Program-made: the position numbers and the translations under genes
Notes under the pieces: model-generated
The model's database searches: none
The model's input: only the letters and a program-made list of their open reading frames with translations
What the model was told of the DNA's origin: nothing
In this document: in pieces, positions 26,452 through 38,118 of the stretch
Layout of the letters: each line of letters begins with the position of its first letter
Numbering within the stretch: position 1 is the stretch's first letter
Assembly: GCA_037954325.1 (NCBI GenBank)
Contig: JBBMNZ010000035.1
Coordinates: 7,835,001-7,899,000, forward strand
Length of the DNA stretch: 64,000 nucleotides
Direction: 5' to 3'
Origin: Fistularia commersonii
Lineage: Eukaryota > Chordata > Actinopteri > Syngnathiformes > Fistulariidae

Positions 26452-29280
26452 CTTACTGACAAGTAATTCCAACATATGTGATGCTACCACCGTGAAATGC
26501 GGCGTTAAGGGGTTGTGGTAATTCCACATATTCTCTGTCAGATTGGGCTGTAGAGAGACTAAATGTAAATTTCACACTTTACGCATTCTACTTCCACACT
26601 TTTTAGAGCATACAATGCTCTCAGTGAAATCATCAGGGAAAATGTTGCTGTATACGTGTCCGATTAAGCGTGTTTATATAAAGGGAACATATTTTATTCT
26701 AGAGGGAAGTTACCATTGCAGTTACAGACAGCGAGGCAGCACAAAAATCAACAGGCCTATTTTTTTGCTTTCCATGTCTAACTGGCTGGCAAATAATGAC
26801 CTGCCACAAAAATGTTTCGGGTTCTTTCTTGGCCCGTTCTCTTTGTCTCCACTAAGTGGATTCATAGTCTGTCGACAGGTAAGTTTACAAGCGGATGTGG
26901 AAATCAGTTGGAGGGCCATTCACATTGCTTATCAATGAGCTGCCAGTGAAGTGAGCAGATGCATGCTTAACTTTTGCAAATAGAATAAAATAGAAACAAA
27001 AATCCACCTCCATCACTTGAAACATAATTGGAAGGGACTTATCTTGTCCCAGGAACATCTAGATGACAGCAGGAATTCTTACTGTTTTTATCACAAACAC
27101 ATTTGATTCCTCTCATTAACAAATCTACGTGTGTGGTAAGCAGACCTGTGTTTCCATGCTCCTACGCTTTCTGACGACAGATACTTGAAATTTTGCTAAA
27201 TGCAGCTTTTGTGAGAAAAGGAATGACGTGTCATCTGATAGGGGTAACTACAAGCCTCTATAAGAGGTTACCCTTAGTTTTGCCCCGGCAAACCTACAGA
27301 TTTAGACCAATTGTTGACTTCACACAGGTTAAATGTTAACGCACTCTTCTCTTGCAGCCAAGCATCTTGTGAACATCCATATTTAATGACTAACAGTATT
27401 CAGTCGGTAGTATGATCTTAAAGTGGAGAGATGGTAGGGGTAGGACAGAAGGGATTACCCCAGAAAAGAAAAGCTCAGTTTTGGTGAGGGAAAAAGAATG
27501 GCTTAATGGGAATACTAGGCTGAAGCGGAGAGGGAAAGATATCAGGTGTCAAGGTGTAAAAGTTGAGTCGGATTTTTCTCAAGTACATCCAGCCTTTGTA
27601 AATTCACATCCACGCCCAGGAATCCCTTGGCACCTCACTCTCAATTATAAACCCATTTACTGCTGGTTAAATCCTGACAGCAGTACCAGAATACAATTGT
27701 CACTGTAACTTTTACTCTCAACGACTGTGATGCAGGAATATACAATGGGGTTTTTTTTTGTTCCTTTTGACTTGCTACATTTATCTTACTTCAAGAATTG
27801 ATCATAAAAATATTGTCACAAAATAAATCAGCCTGCCTTTTATTCAATGTCATTGGCATCGTGCAATTCTGTATCCAAGGCGTTTGTTGACCTCTCAAGT
27901 CACTGAAAGAGTGACAGAGAGATGCCTTGCCTAAGTGTACATGGTGGATTCCTCAGTGTCTTAATGAGAAAGTGCCTACCAAATCGCTGTTGCAGAAATA
28001 ACACCGACCTGCCACAGAGGCCCAGGTTTAGCCTGCAATATAAAAATGGGCTGGTAGAAATAATGAGTGAGCAACTTGGGCCGGAATAATTATGTAATGC
28101 TTTATTTCATTGTGATGTCGTGAAAAAAAAGAAGACAATTCAATGCATGGGTTTAAGTTGGAGAATTATGTCCTAATATGTTCTACTTACTTCTCAAAAA
28201 TTAGAGATTAACTGAGGACAATTCATTATTATGTATCTGAAACAGTCAAATAGCTGGGCTGCAATGACTTGTTAAGTGTATGGGGGATAAAGTAACATCA
28301 AAATCCCAACTTAATCAAACTTAGTAAGCGGACTATACAAGGTACACGATAGAAACTTATTTAAAGGTTCGTGTGAGTTGAGAAAAAGTCCCATACAGTG
28401 TCTGTTTAAGAGGCACAATGGCGTACTTTTATTTTATCTTATTTTTTTACCTGATCAGCAAGAGAGAGCGCCGCTCGTTCAGCTTCTCTCTGCACCACGC
28501 TGAGTAGAAACGGGGAGCTCGTACAGGAAGCGCATGCTGATGGAAAAAACAGACCCTGTCCTAGAACAATTGCTACAGATCCTACGTCTGTTGAATCAGT
28601 TATAATACACCATTGGTTAAAAAAAAAATAGTGTCTTTCCTGAATGGCGCGTCCGCCATATTGCTGTCACCACCGTGACACTTCTGACACCGTGGAAGAA
28701 AAATCCACAGCATGTTAGGTGTGCCCCGAAATATTTACCGCCCAAAGTGGTTGATTATATTACCTGTGTGGAACCAACACTAGATAGACATACCTGCGGT
28801 TATCTTCATTTCTCCAAGTTTGACTTTCATATCAAGTTAATCCAATACATTCCAGCAGTGCTACACATATAAACCTGAAGACACTGAAGGTTCTGACAAG
28901 GTCGGGATTATAGCTGTGGTTTCAGAAGGCAAATATGTCTCAGTGCTACACCGAGAATGACTCTCTCAAACCCCCTGCTGCCATTTTTCTATGAGCTTTA
29001 CCTTTTCTTATTCCCTTTGTCAATTTGTCATATGACGTATTTGCAGGGTTTTGTAGATGAGCAAAAATCTTCCAGCCCTTCCTGCCCTATACAAGACGTG
29101 TACTCATCTACTGTAGCCGTGTTGTGCGCTCATTGTGAGGTTCAATTAATCGATAATGTTGCCGTTAGCAATAATGAATCAACCGGTATGCTGAAGTTTG
29201 AGAGCTATGGATAGGTAACATTTTGAAACAACTGTACCTGCGTGAGGAAACGAAGGAGCCCGGCGTAGAACTGAACTGAA

Positions 29281-29307
29281 AGCTGCTTTCAGGAACTGAA
29301 AGCAGCT
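29281..29307. repeat. Perfect 12-bp inverted repeat with 3-base loop
   Basis: AGCTGCTTTCAG, then GAA, then CTGAAAGCAGCT. The two arms are exactly complementary. The left arm also overlaps a direct repeat of GAACTGAAAG. Confidence 0.9.
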
Positions 29308-29475
29308 GCTGATTTACGGCTGTTGTTTTGTGATTAGATGACCCATTTGTAAATCGCACACATCCAGAGGGCTCAATTTAACCAAGACCTGAAGCTGGCC
29401 CGATTGCTCCCTCTCGCTCCAAGAAGTTCAGTGTCCATGTATTCTGCACTTGCGTGACAGGAACATCTCTTTTTA

Positions 29476-29489
29476 CCAGCAGGTGGCAG
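29476..29489 (+). promoter_or_regulatory. Strong CTCF-like motif
   Basis: CCAGCAGGTGGCAG fits the vertebrate CTCF core (CCASYAGRKGGCRS) at every position. It lies about 5.5 kb upstream of the axin2 promoter region and reads on the + strand. Binding itself cannot be seen from sequence. Confidence 0.6.
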
Positions 29490-31768
29490 TAGTATGAGGT
29501 AAAAATCGATAAAAATGGGAAAATGGATCTATTCGTATTGCGATTGCAGTAGATACGGAGATGCATTTGCCAACCTTTTTTTATTTCCAGAACTTTCCTT
29601 TGGTTTTGTGATACCGCTGCTTTAAGCCAAAGATGTTTCTTGGGTCTTCTAAAAGTCTGATCCGGAAAAATTCATTCTAAAAATAAGACAAATGTTTGCA
29701 CATCCTCTTGAAGAAACTTTTGCTTTGTTGACACGCTGATGACAAGTGACTTATCTCAGCCACAGCCACATGTTTGGCACATTCATTCTACCAGCAAAGC
29801 TGCTGACTGGTGAAGGCTGGTGAACACACTGACAAGAGCCACAGGGCTTGCCAACAATCCAACACTGGCCAACCGATGACCATGAGGGTCGCATCACAGC
29901 GGGTTCAATCTTTCACTGGTGGAGTTTGTTGGATCTGTGGGCTTTCCACGGTCTCAGTTGTAATGAGACTAAATGCATTTTTCTCCATGCGCTTCTGCTC
30001 CATGGGTGAGTTGGCAACTGCGCTCTCCTGTCCCACATCGATTTGGTGATTTTTTTTCAGCTTTGAGAATCGTACGGCCCTTCATGAGAAATAGCTCTGG
30101 ATATTGGGAAGATTTTGTTAAATCAATAATGAAAACTGTGTTTTCTAATGACTGGATGTTTGAACTGAGATCCAGAGATTAGGTACCACTTTTTGTCAGC
30201 ACAGAAGCATTGCGTTTCTCCTATATGATACTCTTCCAGCCCCCCTTCACATTCTATCTACTATCCAAAAAGCAGGGATCAGCTACTTCTGTCTCTTTGA
30301 AAAGGCGAATGCAAAAGTGTCACTTCTGAGTTAAAGCCCGTGCGTTCAACTAACTGGCATTCAGTATTCTTTATTCGCTGCCTTTGAAATCACGGTAAAG
30401 TCACAGGAAAGTTAAGCTTCGTATGCATTAATGCTTTTTTTTTTGCATTATTTTGTGTATGAAGCATCAGAAAATCTGTATTATGAAAAAAAAAAATGTG
30501 TCGAAGGAACACCAACCACAGCCTAGGTTTAACTCATCTAGGCTGACGTGTCTGAGTAACACAGCGTTAAATCCTGCCGCTCACTCTGAAGGTTATATTT
30601 TAAACAATACATTTTTGTGAGTCGGGTATCCGGTATCAGTGTTGATCATCACCACTTTGTTTTTGAACAACGGCTGATAACTGGACCGTTCCACCACAGG
30701 GACAAGTCATAATTCATTCTGTTCAGTCGCCTGGATTTGCTGCCAGGCTGTTTCGGTCAGAAATTACAAGTTTTGTTCTTTGGTTTTCTGCATCATTTAT
30801 CTTGAAGGGAACAGACTCGTTTGTTTTGTTGATGACAATAAAGCGGCAAAGAGTTAGAGCTACAAATTGTTCTGGTCACTAACAAAGAGAACATGATGCG
30901 GAGGTATGTTTTGATACGTTTCTTGTCCGTTGGGTTCAGAAGTTTGTTATATAGTCATTAGATGAGAGAGACAGACAGGCATAGATGCACCTGTCTGTCT
31001 GTCTGCGCACGCTGGCAGACATCGGCTCACATCAGATAGGGTTCGGGGGTCCAGAAAGGTTGGCCGAGCCCAAAACGGATTAGGCCGAGCGTCACGGGCA
31101 TTGTTTCTATACGTTATTAAACTTTTAAGCTACCGAAAAACCGGATTGTAGGAAAGAAGACAGAGTGGGAAGAGAAAGTAATTATTCACCCGCGTTGCTC
31201 ACACGCACCCCCACTTCGACTAAATCCCTCACTTATGCTTCGAAAGATGTGTCTTTCTTTCTCCTTTGGCTTTGTCGAACACCCGACCTGAATATCACAA
31301 CTTTTGATTTATTTATGTTTTTTTTTCTCCCCCAAAAGATGATATTTAAGTTCATTTTCTCAAATCGGGTTTCTTTTTTTCTTTTTTTTTTTCTTAAAGG
31401 AATGGTCTTAACAAGCCATAACAAGCAGATGAATGGCTGGCTTCTCAAATTTTAAGGGTGTTATGCACCATGTCCAACTTCAAAGACCGTCTTAACTCCA
31501 CACTTTAATTGTATCTTCTTCAAGCCTGTCTGCCTGACCGCCATCTGATTCTGCTGACAACTGCACTCCTCTCTCCTCTTCACACTTGTCCCTCTATCTC
31601 TCCATTCCTCCTTCTTCGTCTTTCTCCATCTGTCACGACAGATACACGACACCGCCCCCCTCCCAAAAAAAAAAAAAAAGAAAAAAAAAAGCAGCACCAC
31701 CTTCTTTCCTTCAGCTCATCTGAAGTCGCTCCTCTACAAGTGTCAACTCAGGCACGGGCCTTGAATTA

Positions 31769-31774
<6 letters not shown>

Positions 31775-31805
<31 letters not shown>
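31775..31805. repeat. (TG)n microsatellite
   Basis: Perfect TG repeat of about 15 units. Confidence 0.9.
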
Positions 31806-31806
<1 letters not shown>

Positions 31807-33848
31807 ATGAGTGTTGACATCAACCGCTCACCCCTCAACTCGTGCAAACACAACGATGCTATTCGCCCATCTCTCTCTCTCTCTCCCAGTCTATTTATTT
31901 CTCTATTGCTCTTTTTTTTCCCCTCTCCTCCCTCTGTTTCTCTCTGAGCCTACAAACAGACATTCACGCTTCTCTCCATATGGTCTTTAATTTGCCATTG
32001 TCCCCCAAGATATTCCTCGCTCAGGCTTGAGATAAAGGGATAATCACTTCAAAGGGAGGCTTGGGGGTGGGTGGGGGGAAAAGGCTGCCCCCTCCCTCAC
32101 TGCTGAAAGGAGAAGTGGACAATACGCTAATTGAGAGGGGGAACTGATCACAGGGTCTGTTCAAAGGGACCCCTGGCCACGCCCCCCCCCCCCCCTTCCT
32201 CCGATGCACTTAATTTTATTAGTGTTTATGGTGATGCTTCAGACAAAATTATCACTCAAACCCACCACAGCCTTTGAACTACCAAATATTGGGTTATTTG
32301 CAATTATCCACCCTCTCCCCTTTTTTTTTTTTCCTGCTCTATTTTAGCTGGAGTGTAGGATTTGAGCAGAGGACCGGGCGATAAAACAGGCTTTACAGAA
32401 TTTATTGTTCGCTTTGTGGGAACATATACTGTGGGCTGTGATATGATGCAAATCCAAAAGTTCTTATGAAAAAGCGACAAAAAAGAAGAACACAGGGCCT
32501 TCTGTTTGACTGATGCAACTAATGATACACCATCAAAGACATCCGCAGTACAATAACTAAGGAAAAGGGAAAGCACAGGATTCCAAAAGTTTATTTTTAC
32601 TAGCAATTCCCCAAAAGTTTGCCTCAATTTGAATTCTTGTTTTTTTTTATCTGCGTCACCTGTGTTGAAAACAGTGAAACGCGCGCTTTCTCTCTCACAC
32701 ACGGCCTCTAATTTAAAAAGAACTTCATTTCTAGCACGCGGTGATTCACCAGATGTTCTTCATTTCTTCCCCGTTCACGAGCTCTCAATTAGCCTCCACG
32801 TCACCCCGTTTTATTGGGGATTCATAGCAAGTCAGCGGCTGCACTCTTGTCCCTGTATTGTGCCTTTAAAAGTGTTTGAATCTGTCTGTGAAATGGTTAG
32901 GGTCCCAACAAAGGGGTCGAAGCGGGGTCAACATCAAAAAAAGAAGAGGGGGTTTTCTTGTGGCTACTTTACAGCACCCTCTCTCTTTTGTCACCGCTCA
33001 ACAGAAAAGTGGACATTCTAGGGTCAACAGGTGTGGACTTGGGGCTTCGGCATCTCCTGACGAGACGGCCACTAATAACCGAACACCCGATCGGAACTTT
33101 TCCAGTTGAAAAAAAATTAAAAAAAAAAAAAAAAAAATGCTGAAAAAAAATAAAGATTTGCAAAATAGTCTGAACTTTCTGTGCCATTCAAAGCAGATTG
33201 AAGCTTCCTGTCCGTCAGCAGAAATAAAACAGTCCGAGGGCCTTTGCTGTGATATGTGCGGTCTAATTTAATTTCACTGAAGATAATATCTTATCCTGAA
33301 TTGGAAATATCCTACTTTTAAGATAGTCCTGTACATTTTATAACCCCCCTTTATCTCAATTGTCCTTTCAAATGGAGTTTAAAGGAGTTAGTGCTTGGAT
33401 ATCAGTATGGCTACATATGCCATTGCTTTCATTTGGGTCTGATCAGCAGAGTGGCACTTCATCATCATATTGCTAATGCCACTGACCCATTTTGTCATTT
33501 CTTCTTCCATCTTGCAGACAGTGGGCACGTTGCATTGGCAAGTGTCGGAAGCCTTTTTTCGAATTTTGGGTGCTGGATTGTTTGGATTTGTGGCAGCAAT
33601 GTTTGTTTTACAGAGCCCTCCAGTGTAAACAGAAGCACGCTGACAGAGGGAGGTTGTTCTCTCTGTTATCGTACGGCGTTATGACAAACCATACTAAAGA
33701 ACCTTTGAGCAAAATTACATTTTTGAGCCCGGCTCCATCGCCACACTAGCTGAAGGCATGCTCAAGGGAGTGGTTGGCAGGATGTCCGTATGCTTTTCCA
33801 AGAAACCCGAATGACTTGGTACAACCTAAACATACATACATACATATG

Positions 33849-33854
<6 letters not shown>

Positions 33855-33881
<27 letters not shown>
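33855..33881. repeat. (AT)n microsatellite
   Basis: AT repeat preceded by CATACATACATACATATGTA; self-complementary. Confidence 0.9.
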
Positions 33882-34979
33882 GCCCCTGAAATGTGTCCAA
33901 AATGCATCCAAATTACTTGACAGCTGACATCTCTCACAGCTATCAGCCATAACAAGAGTTGTCAAATCGGACAAGGTATTGATGCATACCGACATTGATA
34001 CATATGTAGCTACAGTAAGAAATTGAACTCCTGATGGTTATGGAAATGCGAAAGACAGGCATGATCGGCCATATCGAGCAACGGCTAGTTGACTACATGT
34101 TAATTCAAAAACCTTTTCATCGAGCGAATGTAATACCAGATCGGCATGCTTATTTCTTAATGTATAACTCAACATGAAATGAGCATGCAGCACCAATAGG
34201 GGACCTTGGTAAACTTGGATTTCATTAGTTCTCTTGTCCTGTACCATCATGAGAGTTTTGTGAATTTGAATCCTCTGACTTACATAATTATATTCTTCTT
34301 AAAGTTGATTTCCTACATCAAAGGGACAATATATCCTTTGAAGTGCCATGGGACTGGATCACTGTCTAACCCACTCTTTAAGATTCTGTCACAATGACAT
34401 TAGGGAAGTCATGTGAATTAAAAGACTTGAAAACGGCTCTTGCCTTTGCTCTCTGTCCAATTTCAATCAAAATGTCATGCTGTGCCATTTTCCCTGAATG
34501 TGGAGCTGGCAAGTGTGTTGGGTTGACATCTTTGTGGATAAAAGTCTGTGACTAATATGCAAATCGTAAGACAGTTTCACTCTATAGGATTATGCGATCG
34601 AGGCTATCATTTTTACGTGTTTTTAATATCATTGCGTACATTGTTTTATTTCAGAAATACATTTGTTTTTATCGTTGCCTTGGTATGCGTTCACAAAGTT
34701 ATAGCCTCCCCCCATCCCATAAAACAGTACTTCCTTTAAACTGTCAACTCGCACAAGAATAATAATGACGATAATGATAATAAGGAAGCAGGAAATACAT
34801 TTAAAGGTGCATCAAAAGTATAACATCTGAAGGGTTCGAACCTTTGCTACAGGGCTTCTCCAAACTGTCATTTCAAGAGGCCACGGGCAACAAACTAATC
34901 ACTTTTGTTTGAGTCGTGTTAAATATTTGTGTTGTAACAGGCGGCCTGCAAGAATGACGCTATTTGTGCGGCAGATCAC

Positions 34980-35581
34980 TCACTTCTGACGCCGGGGCCC
35001 GGGGGGGTCGGCTGGAGATCGCTCCGTCTTTGATAAGGTCCTGGAAAACGACGAAATTCTTTTCGCTTTGAGAAAAGTTGAATTGGTTAACGAGCCAACA
35101 CTTCGCCGCCGTGGAACAGAGGCGACGAAGCCCCCGTGTTATTTCACGTCCCTTCGGATCATTTTATTTCGTTTTATATCACCGTTACAAGCGAAGATGC
35201 GAAGCTGTTTTTTTTTTATGTTTCTTCCAGGACTCCCCCGCCCTCCCCTCCCTTTCTTTCCCTCTTTTCTTTTACTTTGTAGTCCACATTTAAAAAAAAA
35301 AAACTCCAGCCCAGTCGGGTTCACTAGCATCCCGGCTAATATCAACCCGTCCGGTTCCATTTTCAACGGACATACCTGGGAGGGGGGAACGTCGAAGGGG
35401 ACCCCTAACATTAACACCACCACACGCCTCTTTTATCCGCACCGGCGTTAACATTGTCCAAATGAGACAGACGTTAAAGCGAGACGGAGAGGAGCACCGG
35501 GGTGGCTGGCGGAGCTTGTTGTTGGGACTACTTAACTTTTTAACGATTTCTAATCAGGCAGCCCGCTCGGCTACACGGATG
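34980..35581 (+). promoter_or_regulatory. axin2: axin2 promoter region and probable noncoding exon 1
   Basis: CpG-rich sequence begins near 34,985 after AT-rich flank. The segment ends in a near-ideal splice donor, GGATG|GTAAGT, at 35581/35582. This pairs with a good acceptor (TTTGTGTTTCAG) at 37173, just before the start codon. Mammalian AXIN2 also has a noncoding first exon and starts translation in exon 2, so an untranslated exon ending at 35581 is expected. The transcription start is not visible; no TATA box stands out, as is usual for CpG promoters. A TCF-type CTTTGAT lies at 35028-35034. Confidence 0.5.
35028..35034 (+). promoter_or_regulatory. TCF/LEF-type motif
   Basis: CTTTGAT, the core bound by TCF/LEF factors. 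It is the first of several near the axin2 promoter; others are at 35626-35632, 35647-35653, 37121-37127 and 37144-37150. Axin2 is a well-established direct Wnt/beta-catenin target in vertebrates. Confidence 0.45.
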
Positions 35582-35718
35582 GTAAGTTGTAGGGAAGCCG
35601 TTCCACAGGCCCCCTCTCTCGGCCGCTTTGATGTGCTGCCGCCGAGCTTTGAAGTTGAGAAATGCGGGCTATGTTTCTTGTTTGTGGGCGAGAAATACGG
35701 TGAGATAGATAAGAAGCT

Positions 35719-35770
<52 letters not shown>

Positions 35771-37173
35771 TGCGTGAATGTGTAGCTCAGATTAAAAAAA
35801 AAAAAAAAAACGAATATTCGTCGGGTGGCGCGTCTCCTAGCTGGGAAAAAAGTGGGCTGTATCCTTCAGTCGTAACCCCCTCCCTCTTCACCTCCTCCAG
35901 ATTTTGACACCCCCGGTGATCTACATAGGGACTGAGCCTGCCTCCTCTGAGGTCATTTGTTGAATGGGACAGGGTGCACTGAAGTACAGTGGTTGTTTTC
36001 CTCCGGCGAGGCGGGACACATGTGGCACCGCGTATCCTCCGCGTAGTCCGCCGCCGTCGCCGCTCTTGCTGGATTTCCGTTTTAAGTTTTTCTTTTTTCT
36101 TTCTGGACTGTTATCAGATAAACTGAAAAAAATGGAGTATTAGTCCCAAGTTTTCAGCGGTTTTTTCCCCTCCCTTGTCTTTCGTTACACCGGCTGGATC
36201 CGCCGTGCGATGGTATGTTGATTTAACGTACTTTAATTAAGCTTCCAGTTACCGGATTTCTTTTTAACGCAAACCTCGCTAGGTCTCCAGAGACGTCAGG
36301 ACTCGCTGTGCATGTTTACGGCTACTCTTTCAATATTAATCCAGCGGGGATGACAGCGGAGCGGTCCGCTTCGATTCTAACCCCGCGGCTCCGATCACGA
36401 TCTCTCAGATGAGGGTTTTACGCTGAATCGGACCAAGTTTTCAAATCGCTGCTCGGTATTTCCGCCGGGGTCATAGCGCCGGTAGCCTCCGGCGGGCACG
36501 GATCGAGGCGATTGATCGTAGACGCACGAACGACCGGCGTCTCCCGTGGGGCCGCCGCTGCAGCTGCAGCTGCAGCAGCTGCTTCTGCTGCTCGCCCCAC
36601 GCAAATTACAACGTTTAAGGTCACGGTTGCGCAGATCGGAAGTATCTCCTCTCGTACATCTCTGGGATGGAGAAAGCCCAAGTCGCAGCCAGGCTGTTCT
36701 TTCGGGCGTGCGTGCGTGCGTATGTGTGTGCGTGTGTGTGGGTGGGTGCGCGTATATGTATGTGTGTGTTGCACGCCGGGGTACAGTTTCGCGGTCGTCC
36801 GAGGCAGATTGGGAATTAATTGGAGTTGAAGCCTGTGACATGGACTCTTTAGGAAAACACGTGTAAGCCACAGTTGTGAGAGTGCGGTGATGGTGAAGAG
36901 TAAGACTCCGCGATTCAATTACTCTTGTAAAAATGTTTTTGATGTGACACCTCAATGCGCGTTGAGAAACTGGGCTGCAATTGATCGCTCATTTAGATTA
37001 TAAATAGATAAATGAAACGGTGTGGGGGGGGCTGGCGAAAAGAAAAAGCAGCCTTTCATTGTTCTTTTTCTCTGTGAATCCGGTGAGGGTTTTGAGAGGG
37101 ACTGTTTACTTGATGTCTCTCTTTGAAGTTCAGCAGGATATGGCTTTGATTAGATCAATACTTTGTGTTTCAG
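35582..37173 (+). other. axin2: axin2 5' UTR intron (inferred)
   Basis: GT-AG intron between the inferred noncoding exon and the coding exon. It carries TCF-type motifs at 35626 and 35647, a long (TG)n at 35720-35767, CpG-rich stretches at about 36000-36800 and an imperfect CTGCAG repeat near 36558-36590. The open frames here (poly-Ala, Cys/Val) come from those simple repeats. Confidence 0.5.
35720..35767. repeat. (TG)n microsatellite in 5' intron
   Basis: About 23 TG units, starting about 140 bases after the inferred first splice donor. Confidence 0.95.
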
Positions 37174-37285
37174 AGTGAAGAGGAGCTGAGAAGCTCCCCC
37201 GCTGCTTTTAGAGAGTGAGGCAGATTAGGCTGGAGCTCAGTCGAGGCACGACGGCACTCTCGCACAGGCAACCGGAGCTGGAGCC
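37174..37285 (+). other. axin2: axin2 5' leader in first coding exon
   Basis: Sequence between the predicted acceptor (CAG ending at 37173) and the ATG. It contains no upstream ATG, which favours initiation at 37286. Its 3' end is inferred from protein homology and its 5' end from the splice motif. Confidence 0.6.
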
Positions 37286-38118
37286 ATGAGCAGGGCGCTG
37301 ACGGAGCACATCAGCAGTAGCTTCCGAGAAGATGCTCCTCGTCCTCCGGTACCGGGGGAGGAGGGAGAAGCGTCATGCTACATCCCCTGCCGACCTGGCA
37401 AAATGAGAGCCCAGAGCAAAGTTAAAGAGAGCCCCGTCGCCGCCGCGCCCCCCGGCTCCACACCGCGGAGGAACGAGGATGGGCTCGGGGAGCCAGAGGG
37501 CAGCGCGTCCCCGGACTCGCCCCTAGTCCGGTGGACCAAGTCCTTGCATTTTCTCCTGGGCGACCAAGACGGAGCCCACCTCTTCAGGACCTTTTTGGAG
37601 CGGGAGAACTGTGTGGACACTTTGGACTTTTGGTTCGCCTGCAACGGCTTCAGGCAAATGGACTTAAAGGATACCAAAACGTTGCGAGTTGCCAAAGTTA
37701 TCTTCAAGCGGTACATCGAGAACAATAATATTGTCGCCAAGCAGCTGAAGCCCGCCACCAAGACCTTCATAAGGGATAGTATTAAGAAGCAACAAATAGA
37801 CTCTGCCATGTTCGACCAGGCGCAAACGGAAATCCAGTCCAACATGGAAGAGAATTCGTACCAGATGTTTTTGACCTCTGACATATACCTCGAATACGTG
37901 CGCACCGGCTGCGAGAACGCGGCGTACATGAACCACGGCGGTCTCGGCAGCCTGAAGTTGATGTGCGGATACCTTCCCCCCCTCATGGAGGAAGAGGAGT
38001 GGAACTGTAATGAGCTGAAAGCGAAAGCGCTCGGCTCTGTGGTCGGACTGTCCGCGAAAACCCTCAGGGCTACCGCTACCATCCGGACTGCAGCTGAAAT
38101 CCTGGAGAACAGTTGCAG
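37286..38118 (+). CDS. axin2: axin2 coding exon 1 (tankyrase motifs, RGS domain)
   Basis: Residues 1-277 plus two bases of codon 278. Encodes the N-terminal tankyrase-binding region and the whole RGS domain (SLHFLLGDQDGAHLF ... SDIYLEYVRTG). It ends with AGTTGCAG|GTAAGA. Such a large first coding exon carrying the whole RGS domain matches the vertebrate AXIN2 layout. A 311-residue frame on the opposite strand is a shadow of this exon. Confidence 0.97.

Larger units (their letters stand above)
24201..34979. other. Gene-poor region upstream of axin2
   Basis: No supported gene in this 10.8 kb. It contains a long interrupted (TG)n at 26349-26451, hairpins at 27242, 29281 and 30969, a strong CTCF-like motif at 29476, (TG)n at 31775-31805, poly-A near 31666-31690 and 33116-33137, a C run at 32184-32195 and (AT)n at 33855-33881. 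Enhancers of axin2 could lie here, but single-sequence reading cannot identify them. Confidence 0.5.

Noticed and set aside
26259..26529. His/Thr-rich frames on the minus strand
   Set aside because: Direct translation of the (TG)n microsatellite.
34828..34850. tRNA-like B box (GGGTTCGAACC)
   Set aside because: The match is a palindrome, but there is no A box, acceptor stem or cloverleaf at the expected distance.
36512..36866. Poly-Ala and Cys/Val-rich frames in the axin2 5' intron
   Set aside because: Produced by a CTGCAG-type repeat and GT-rich sequence; low complexity and no splice support.
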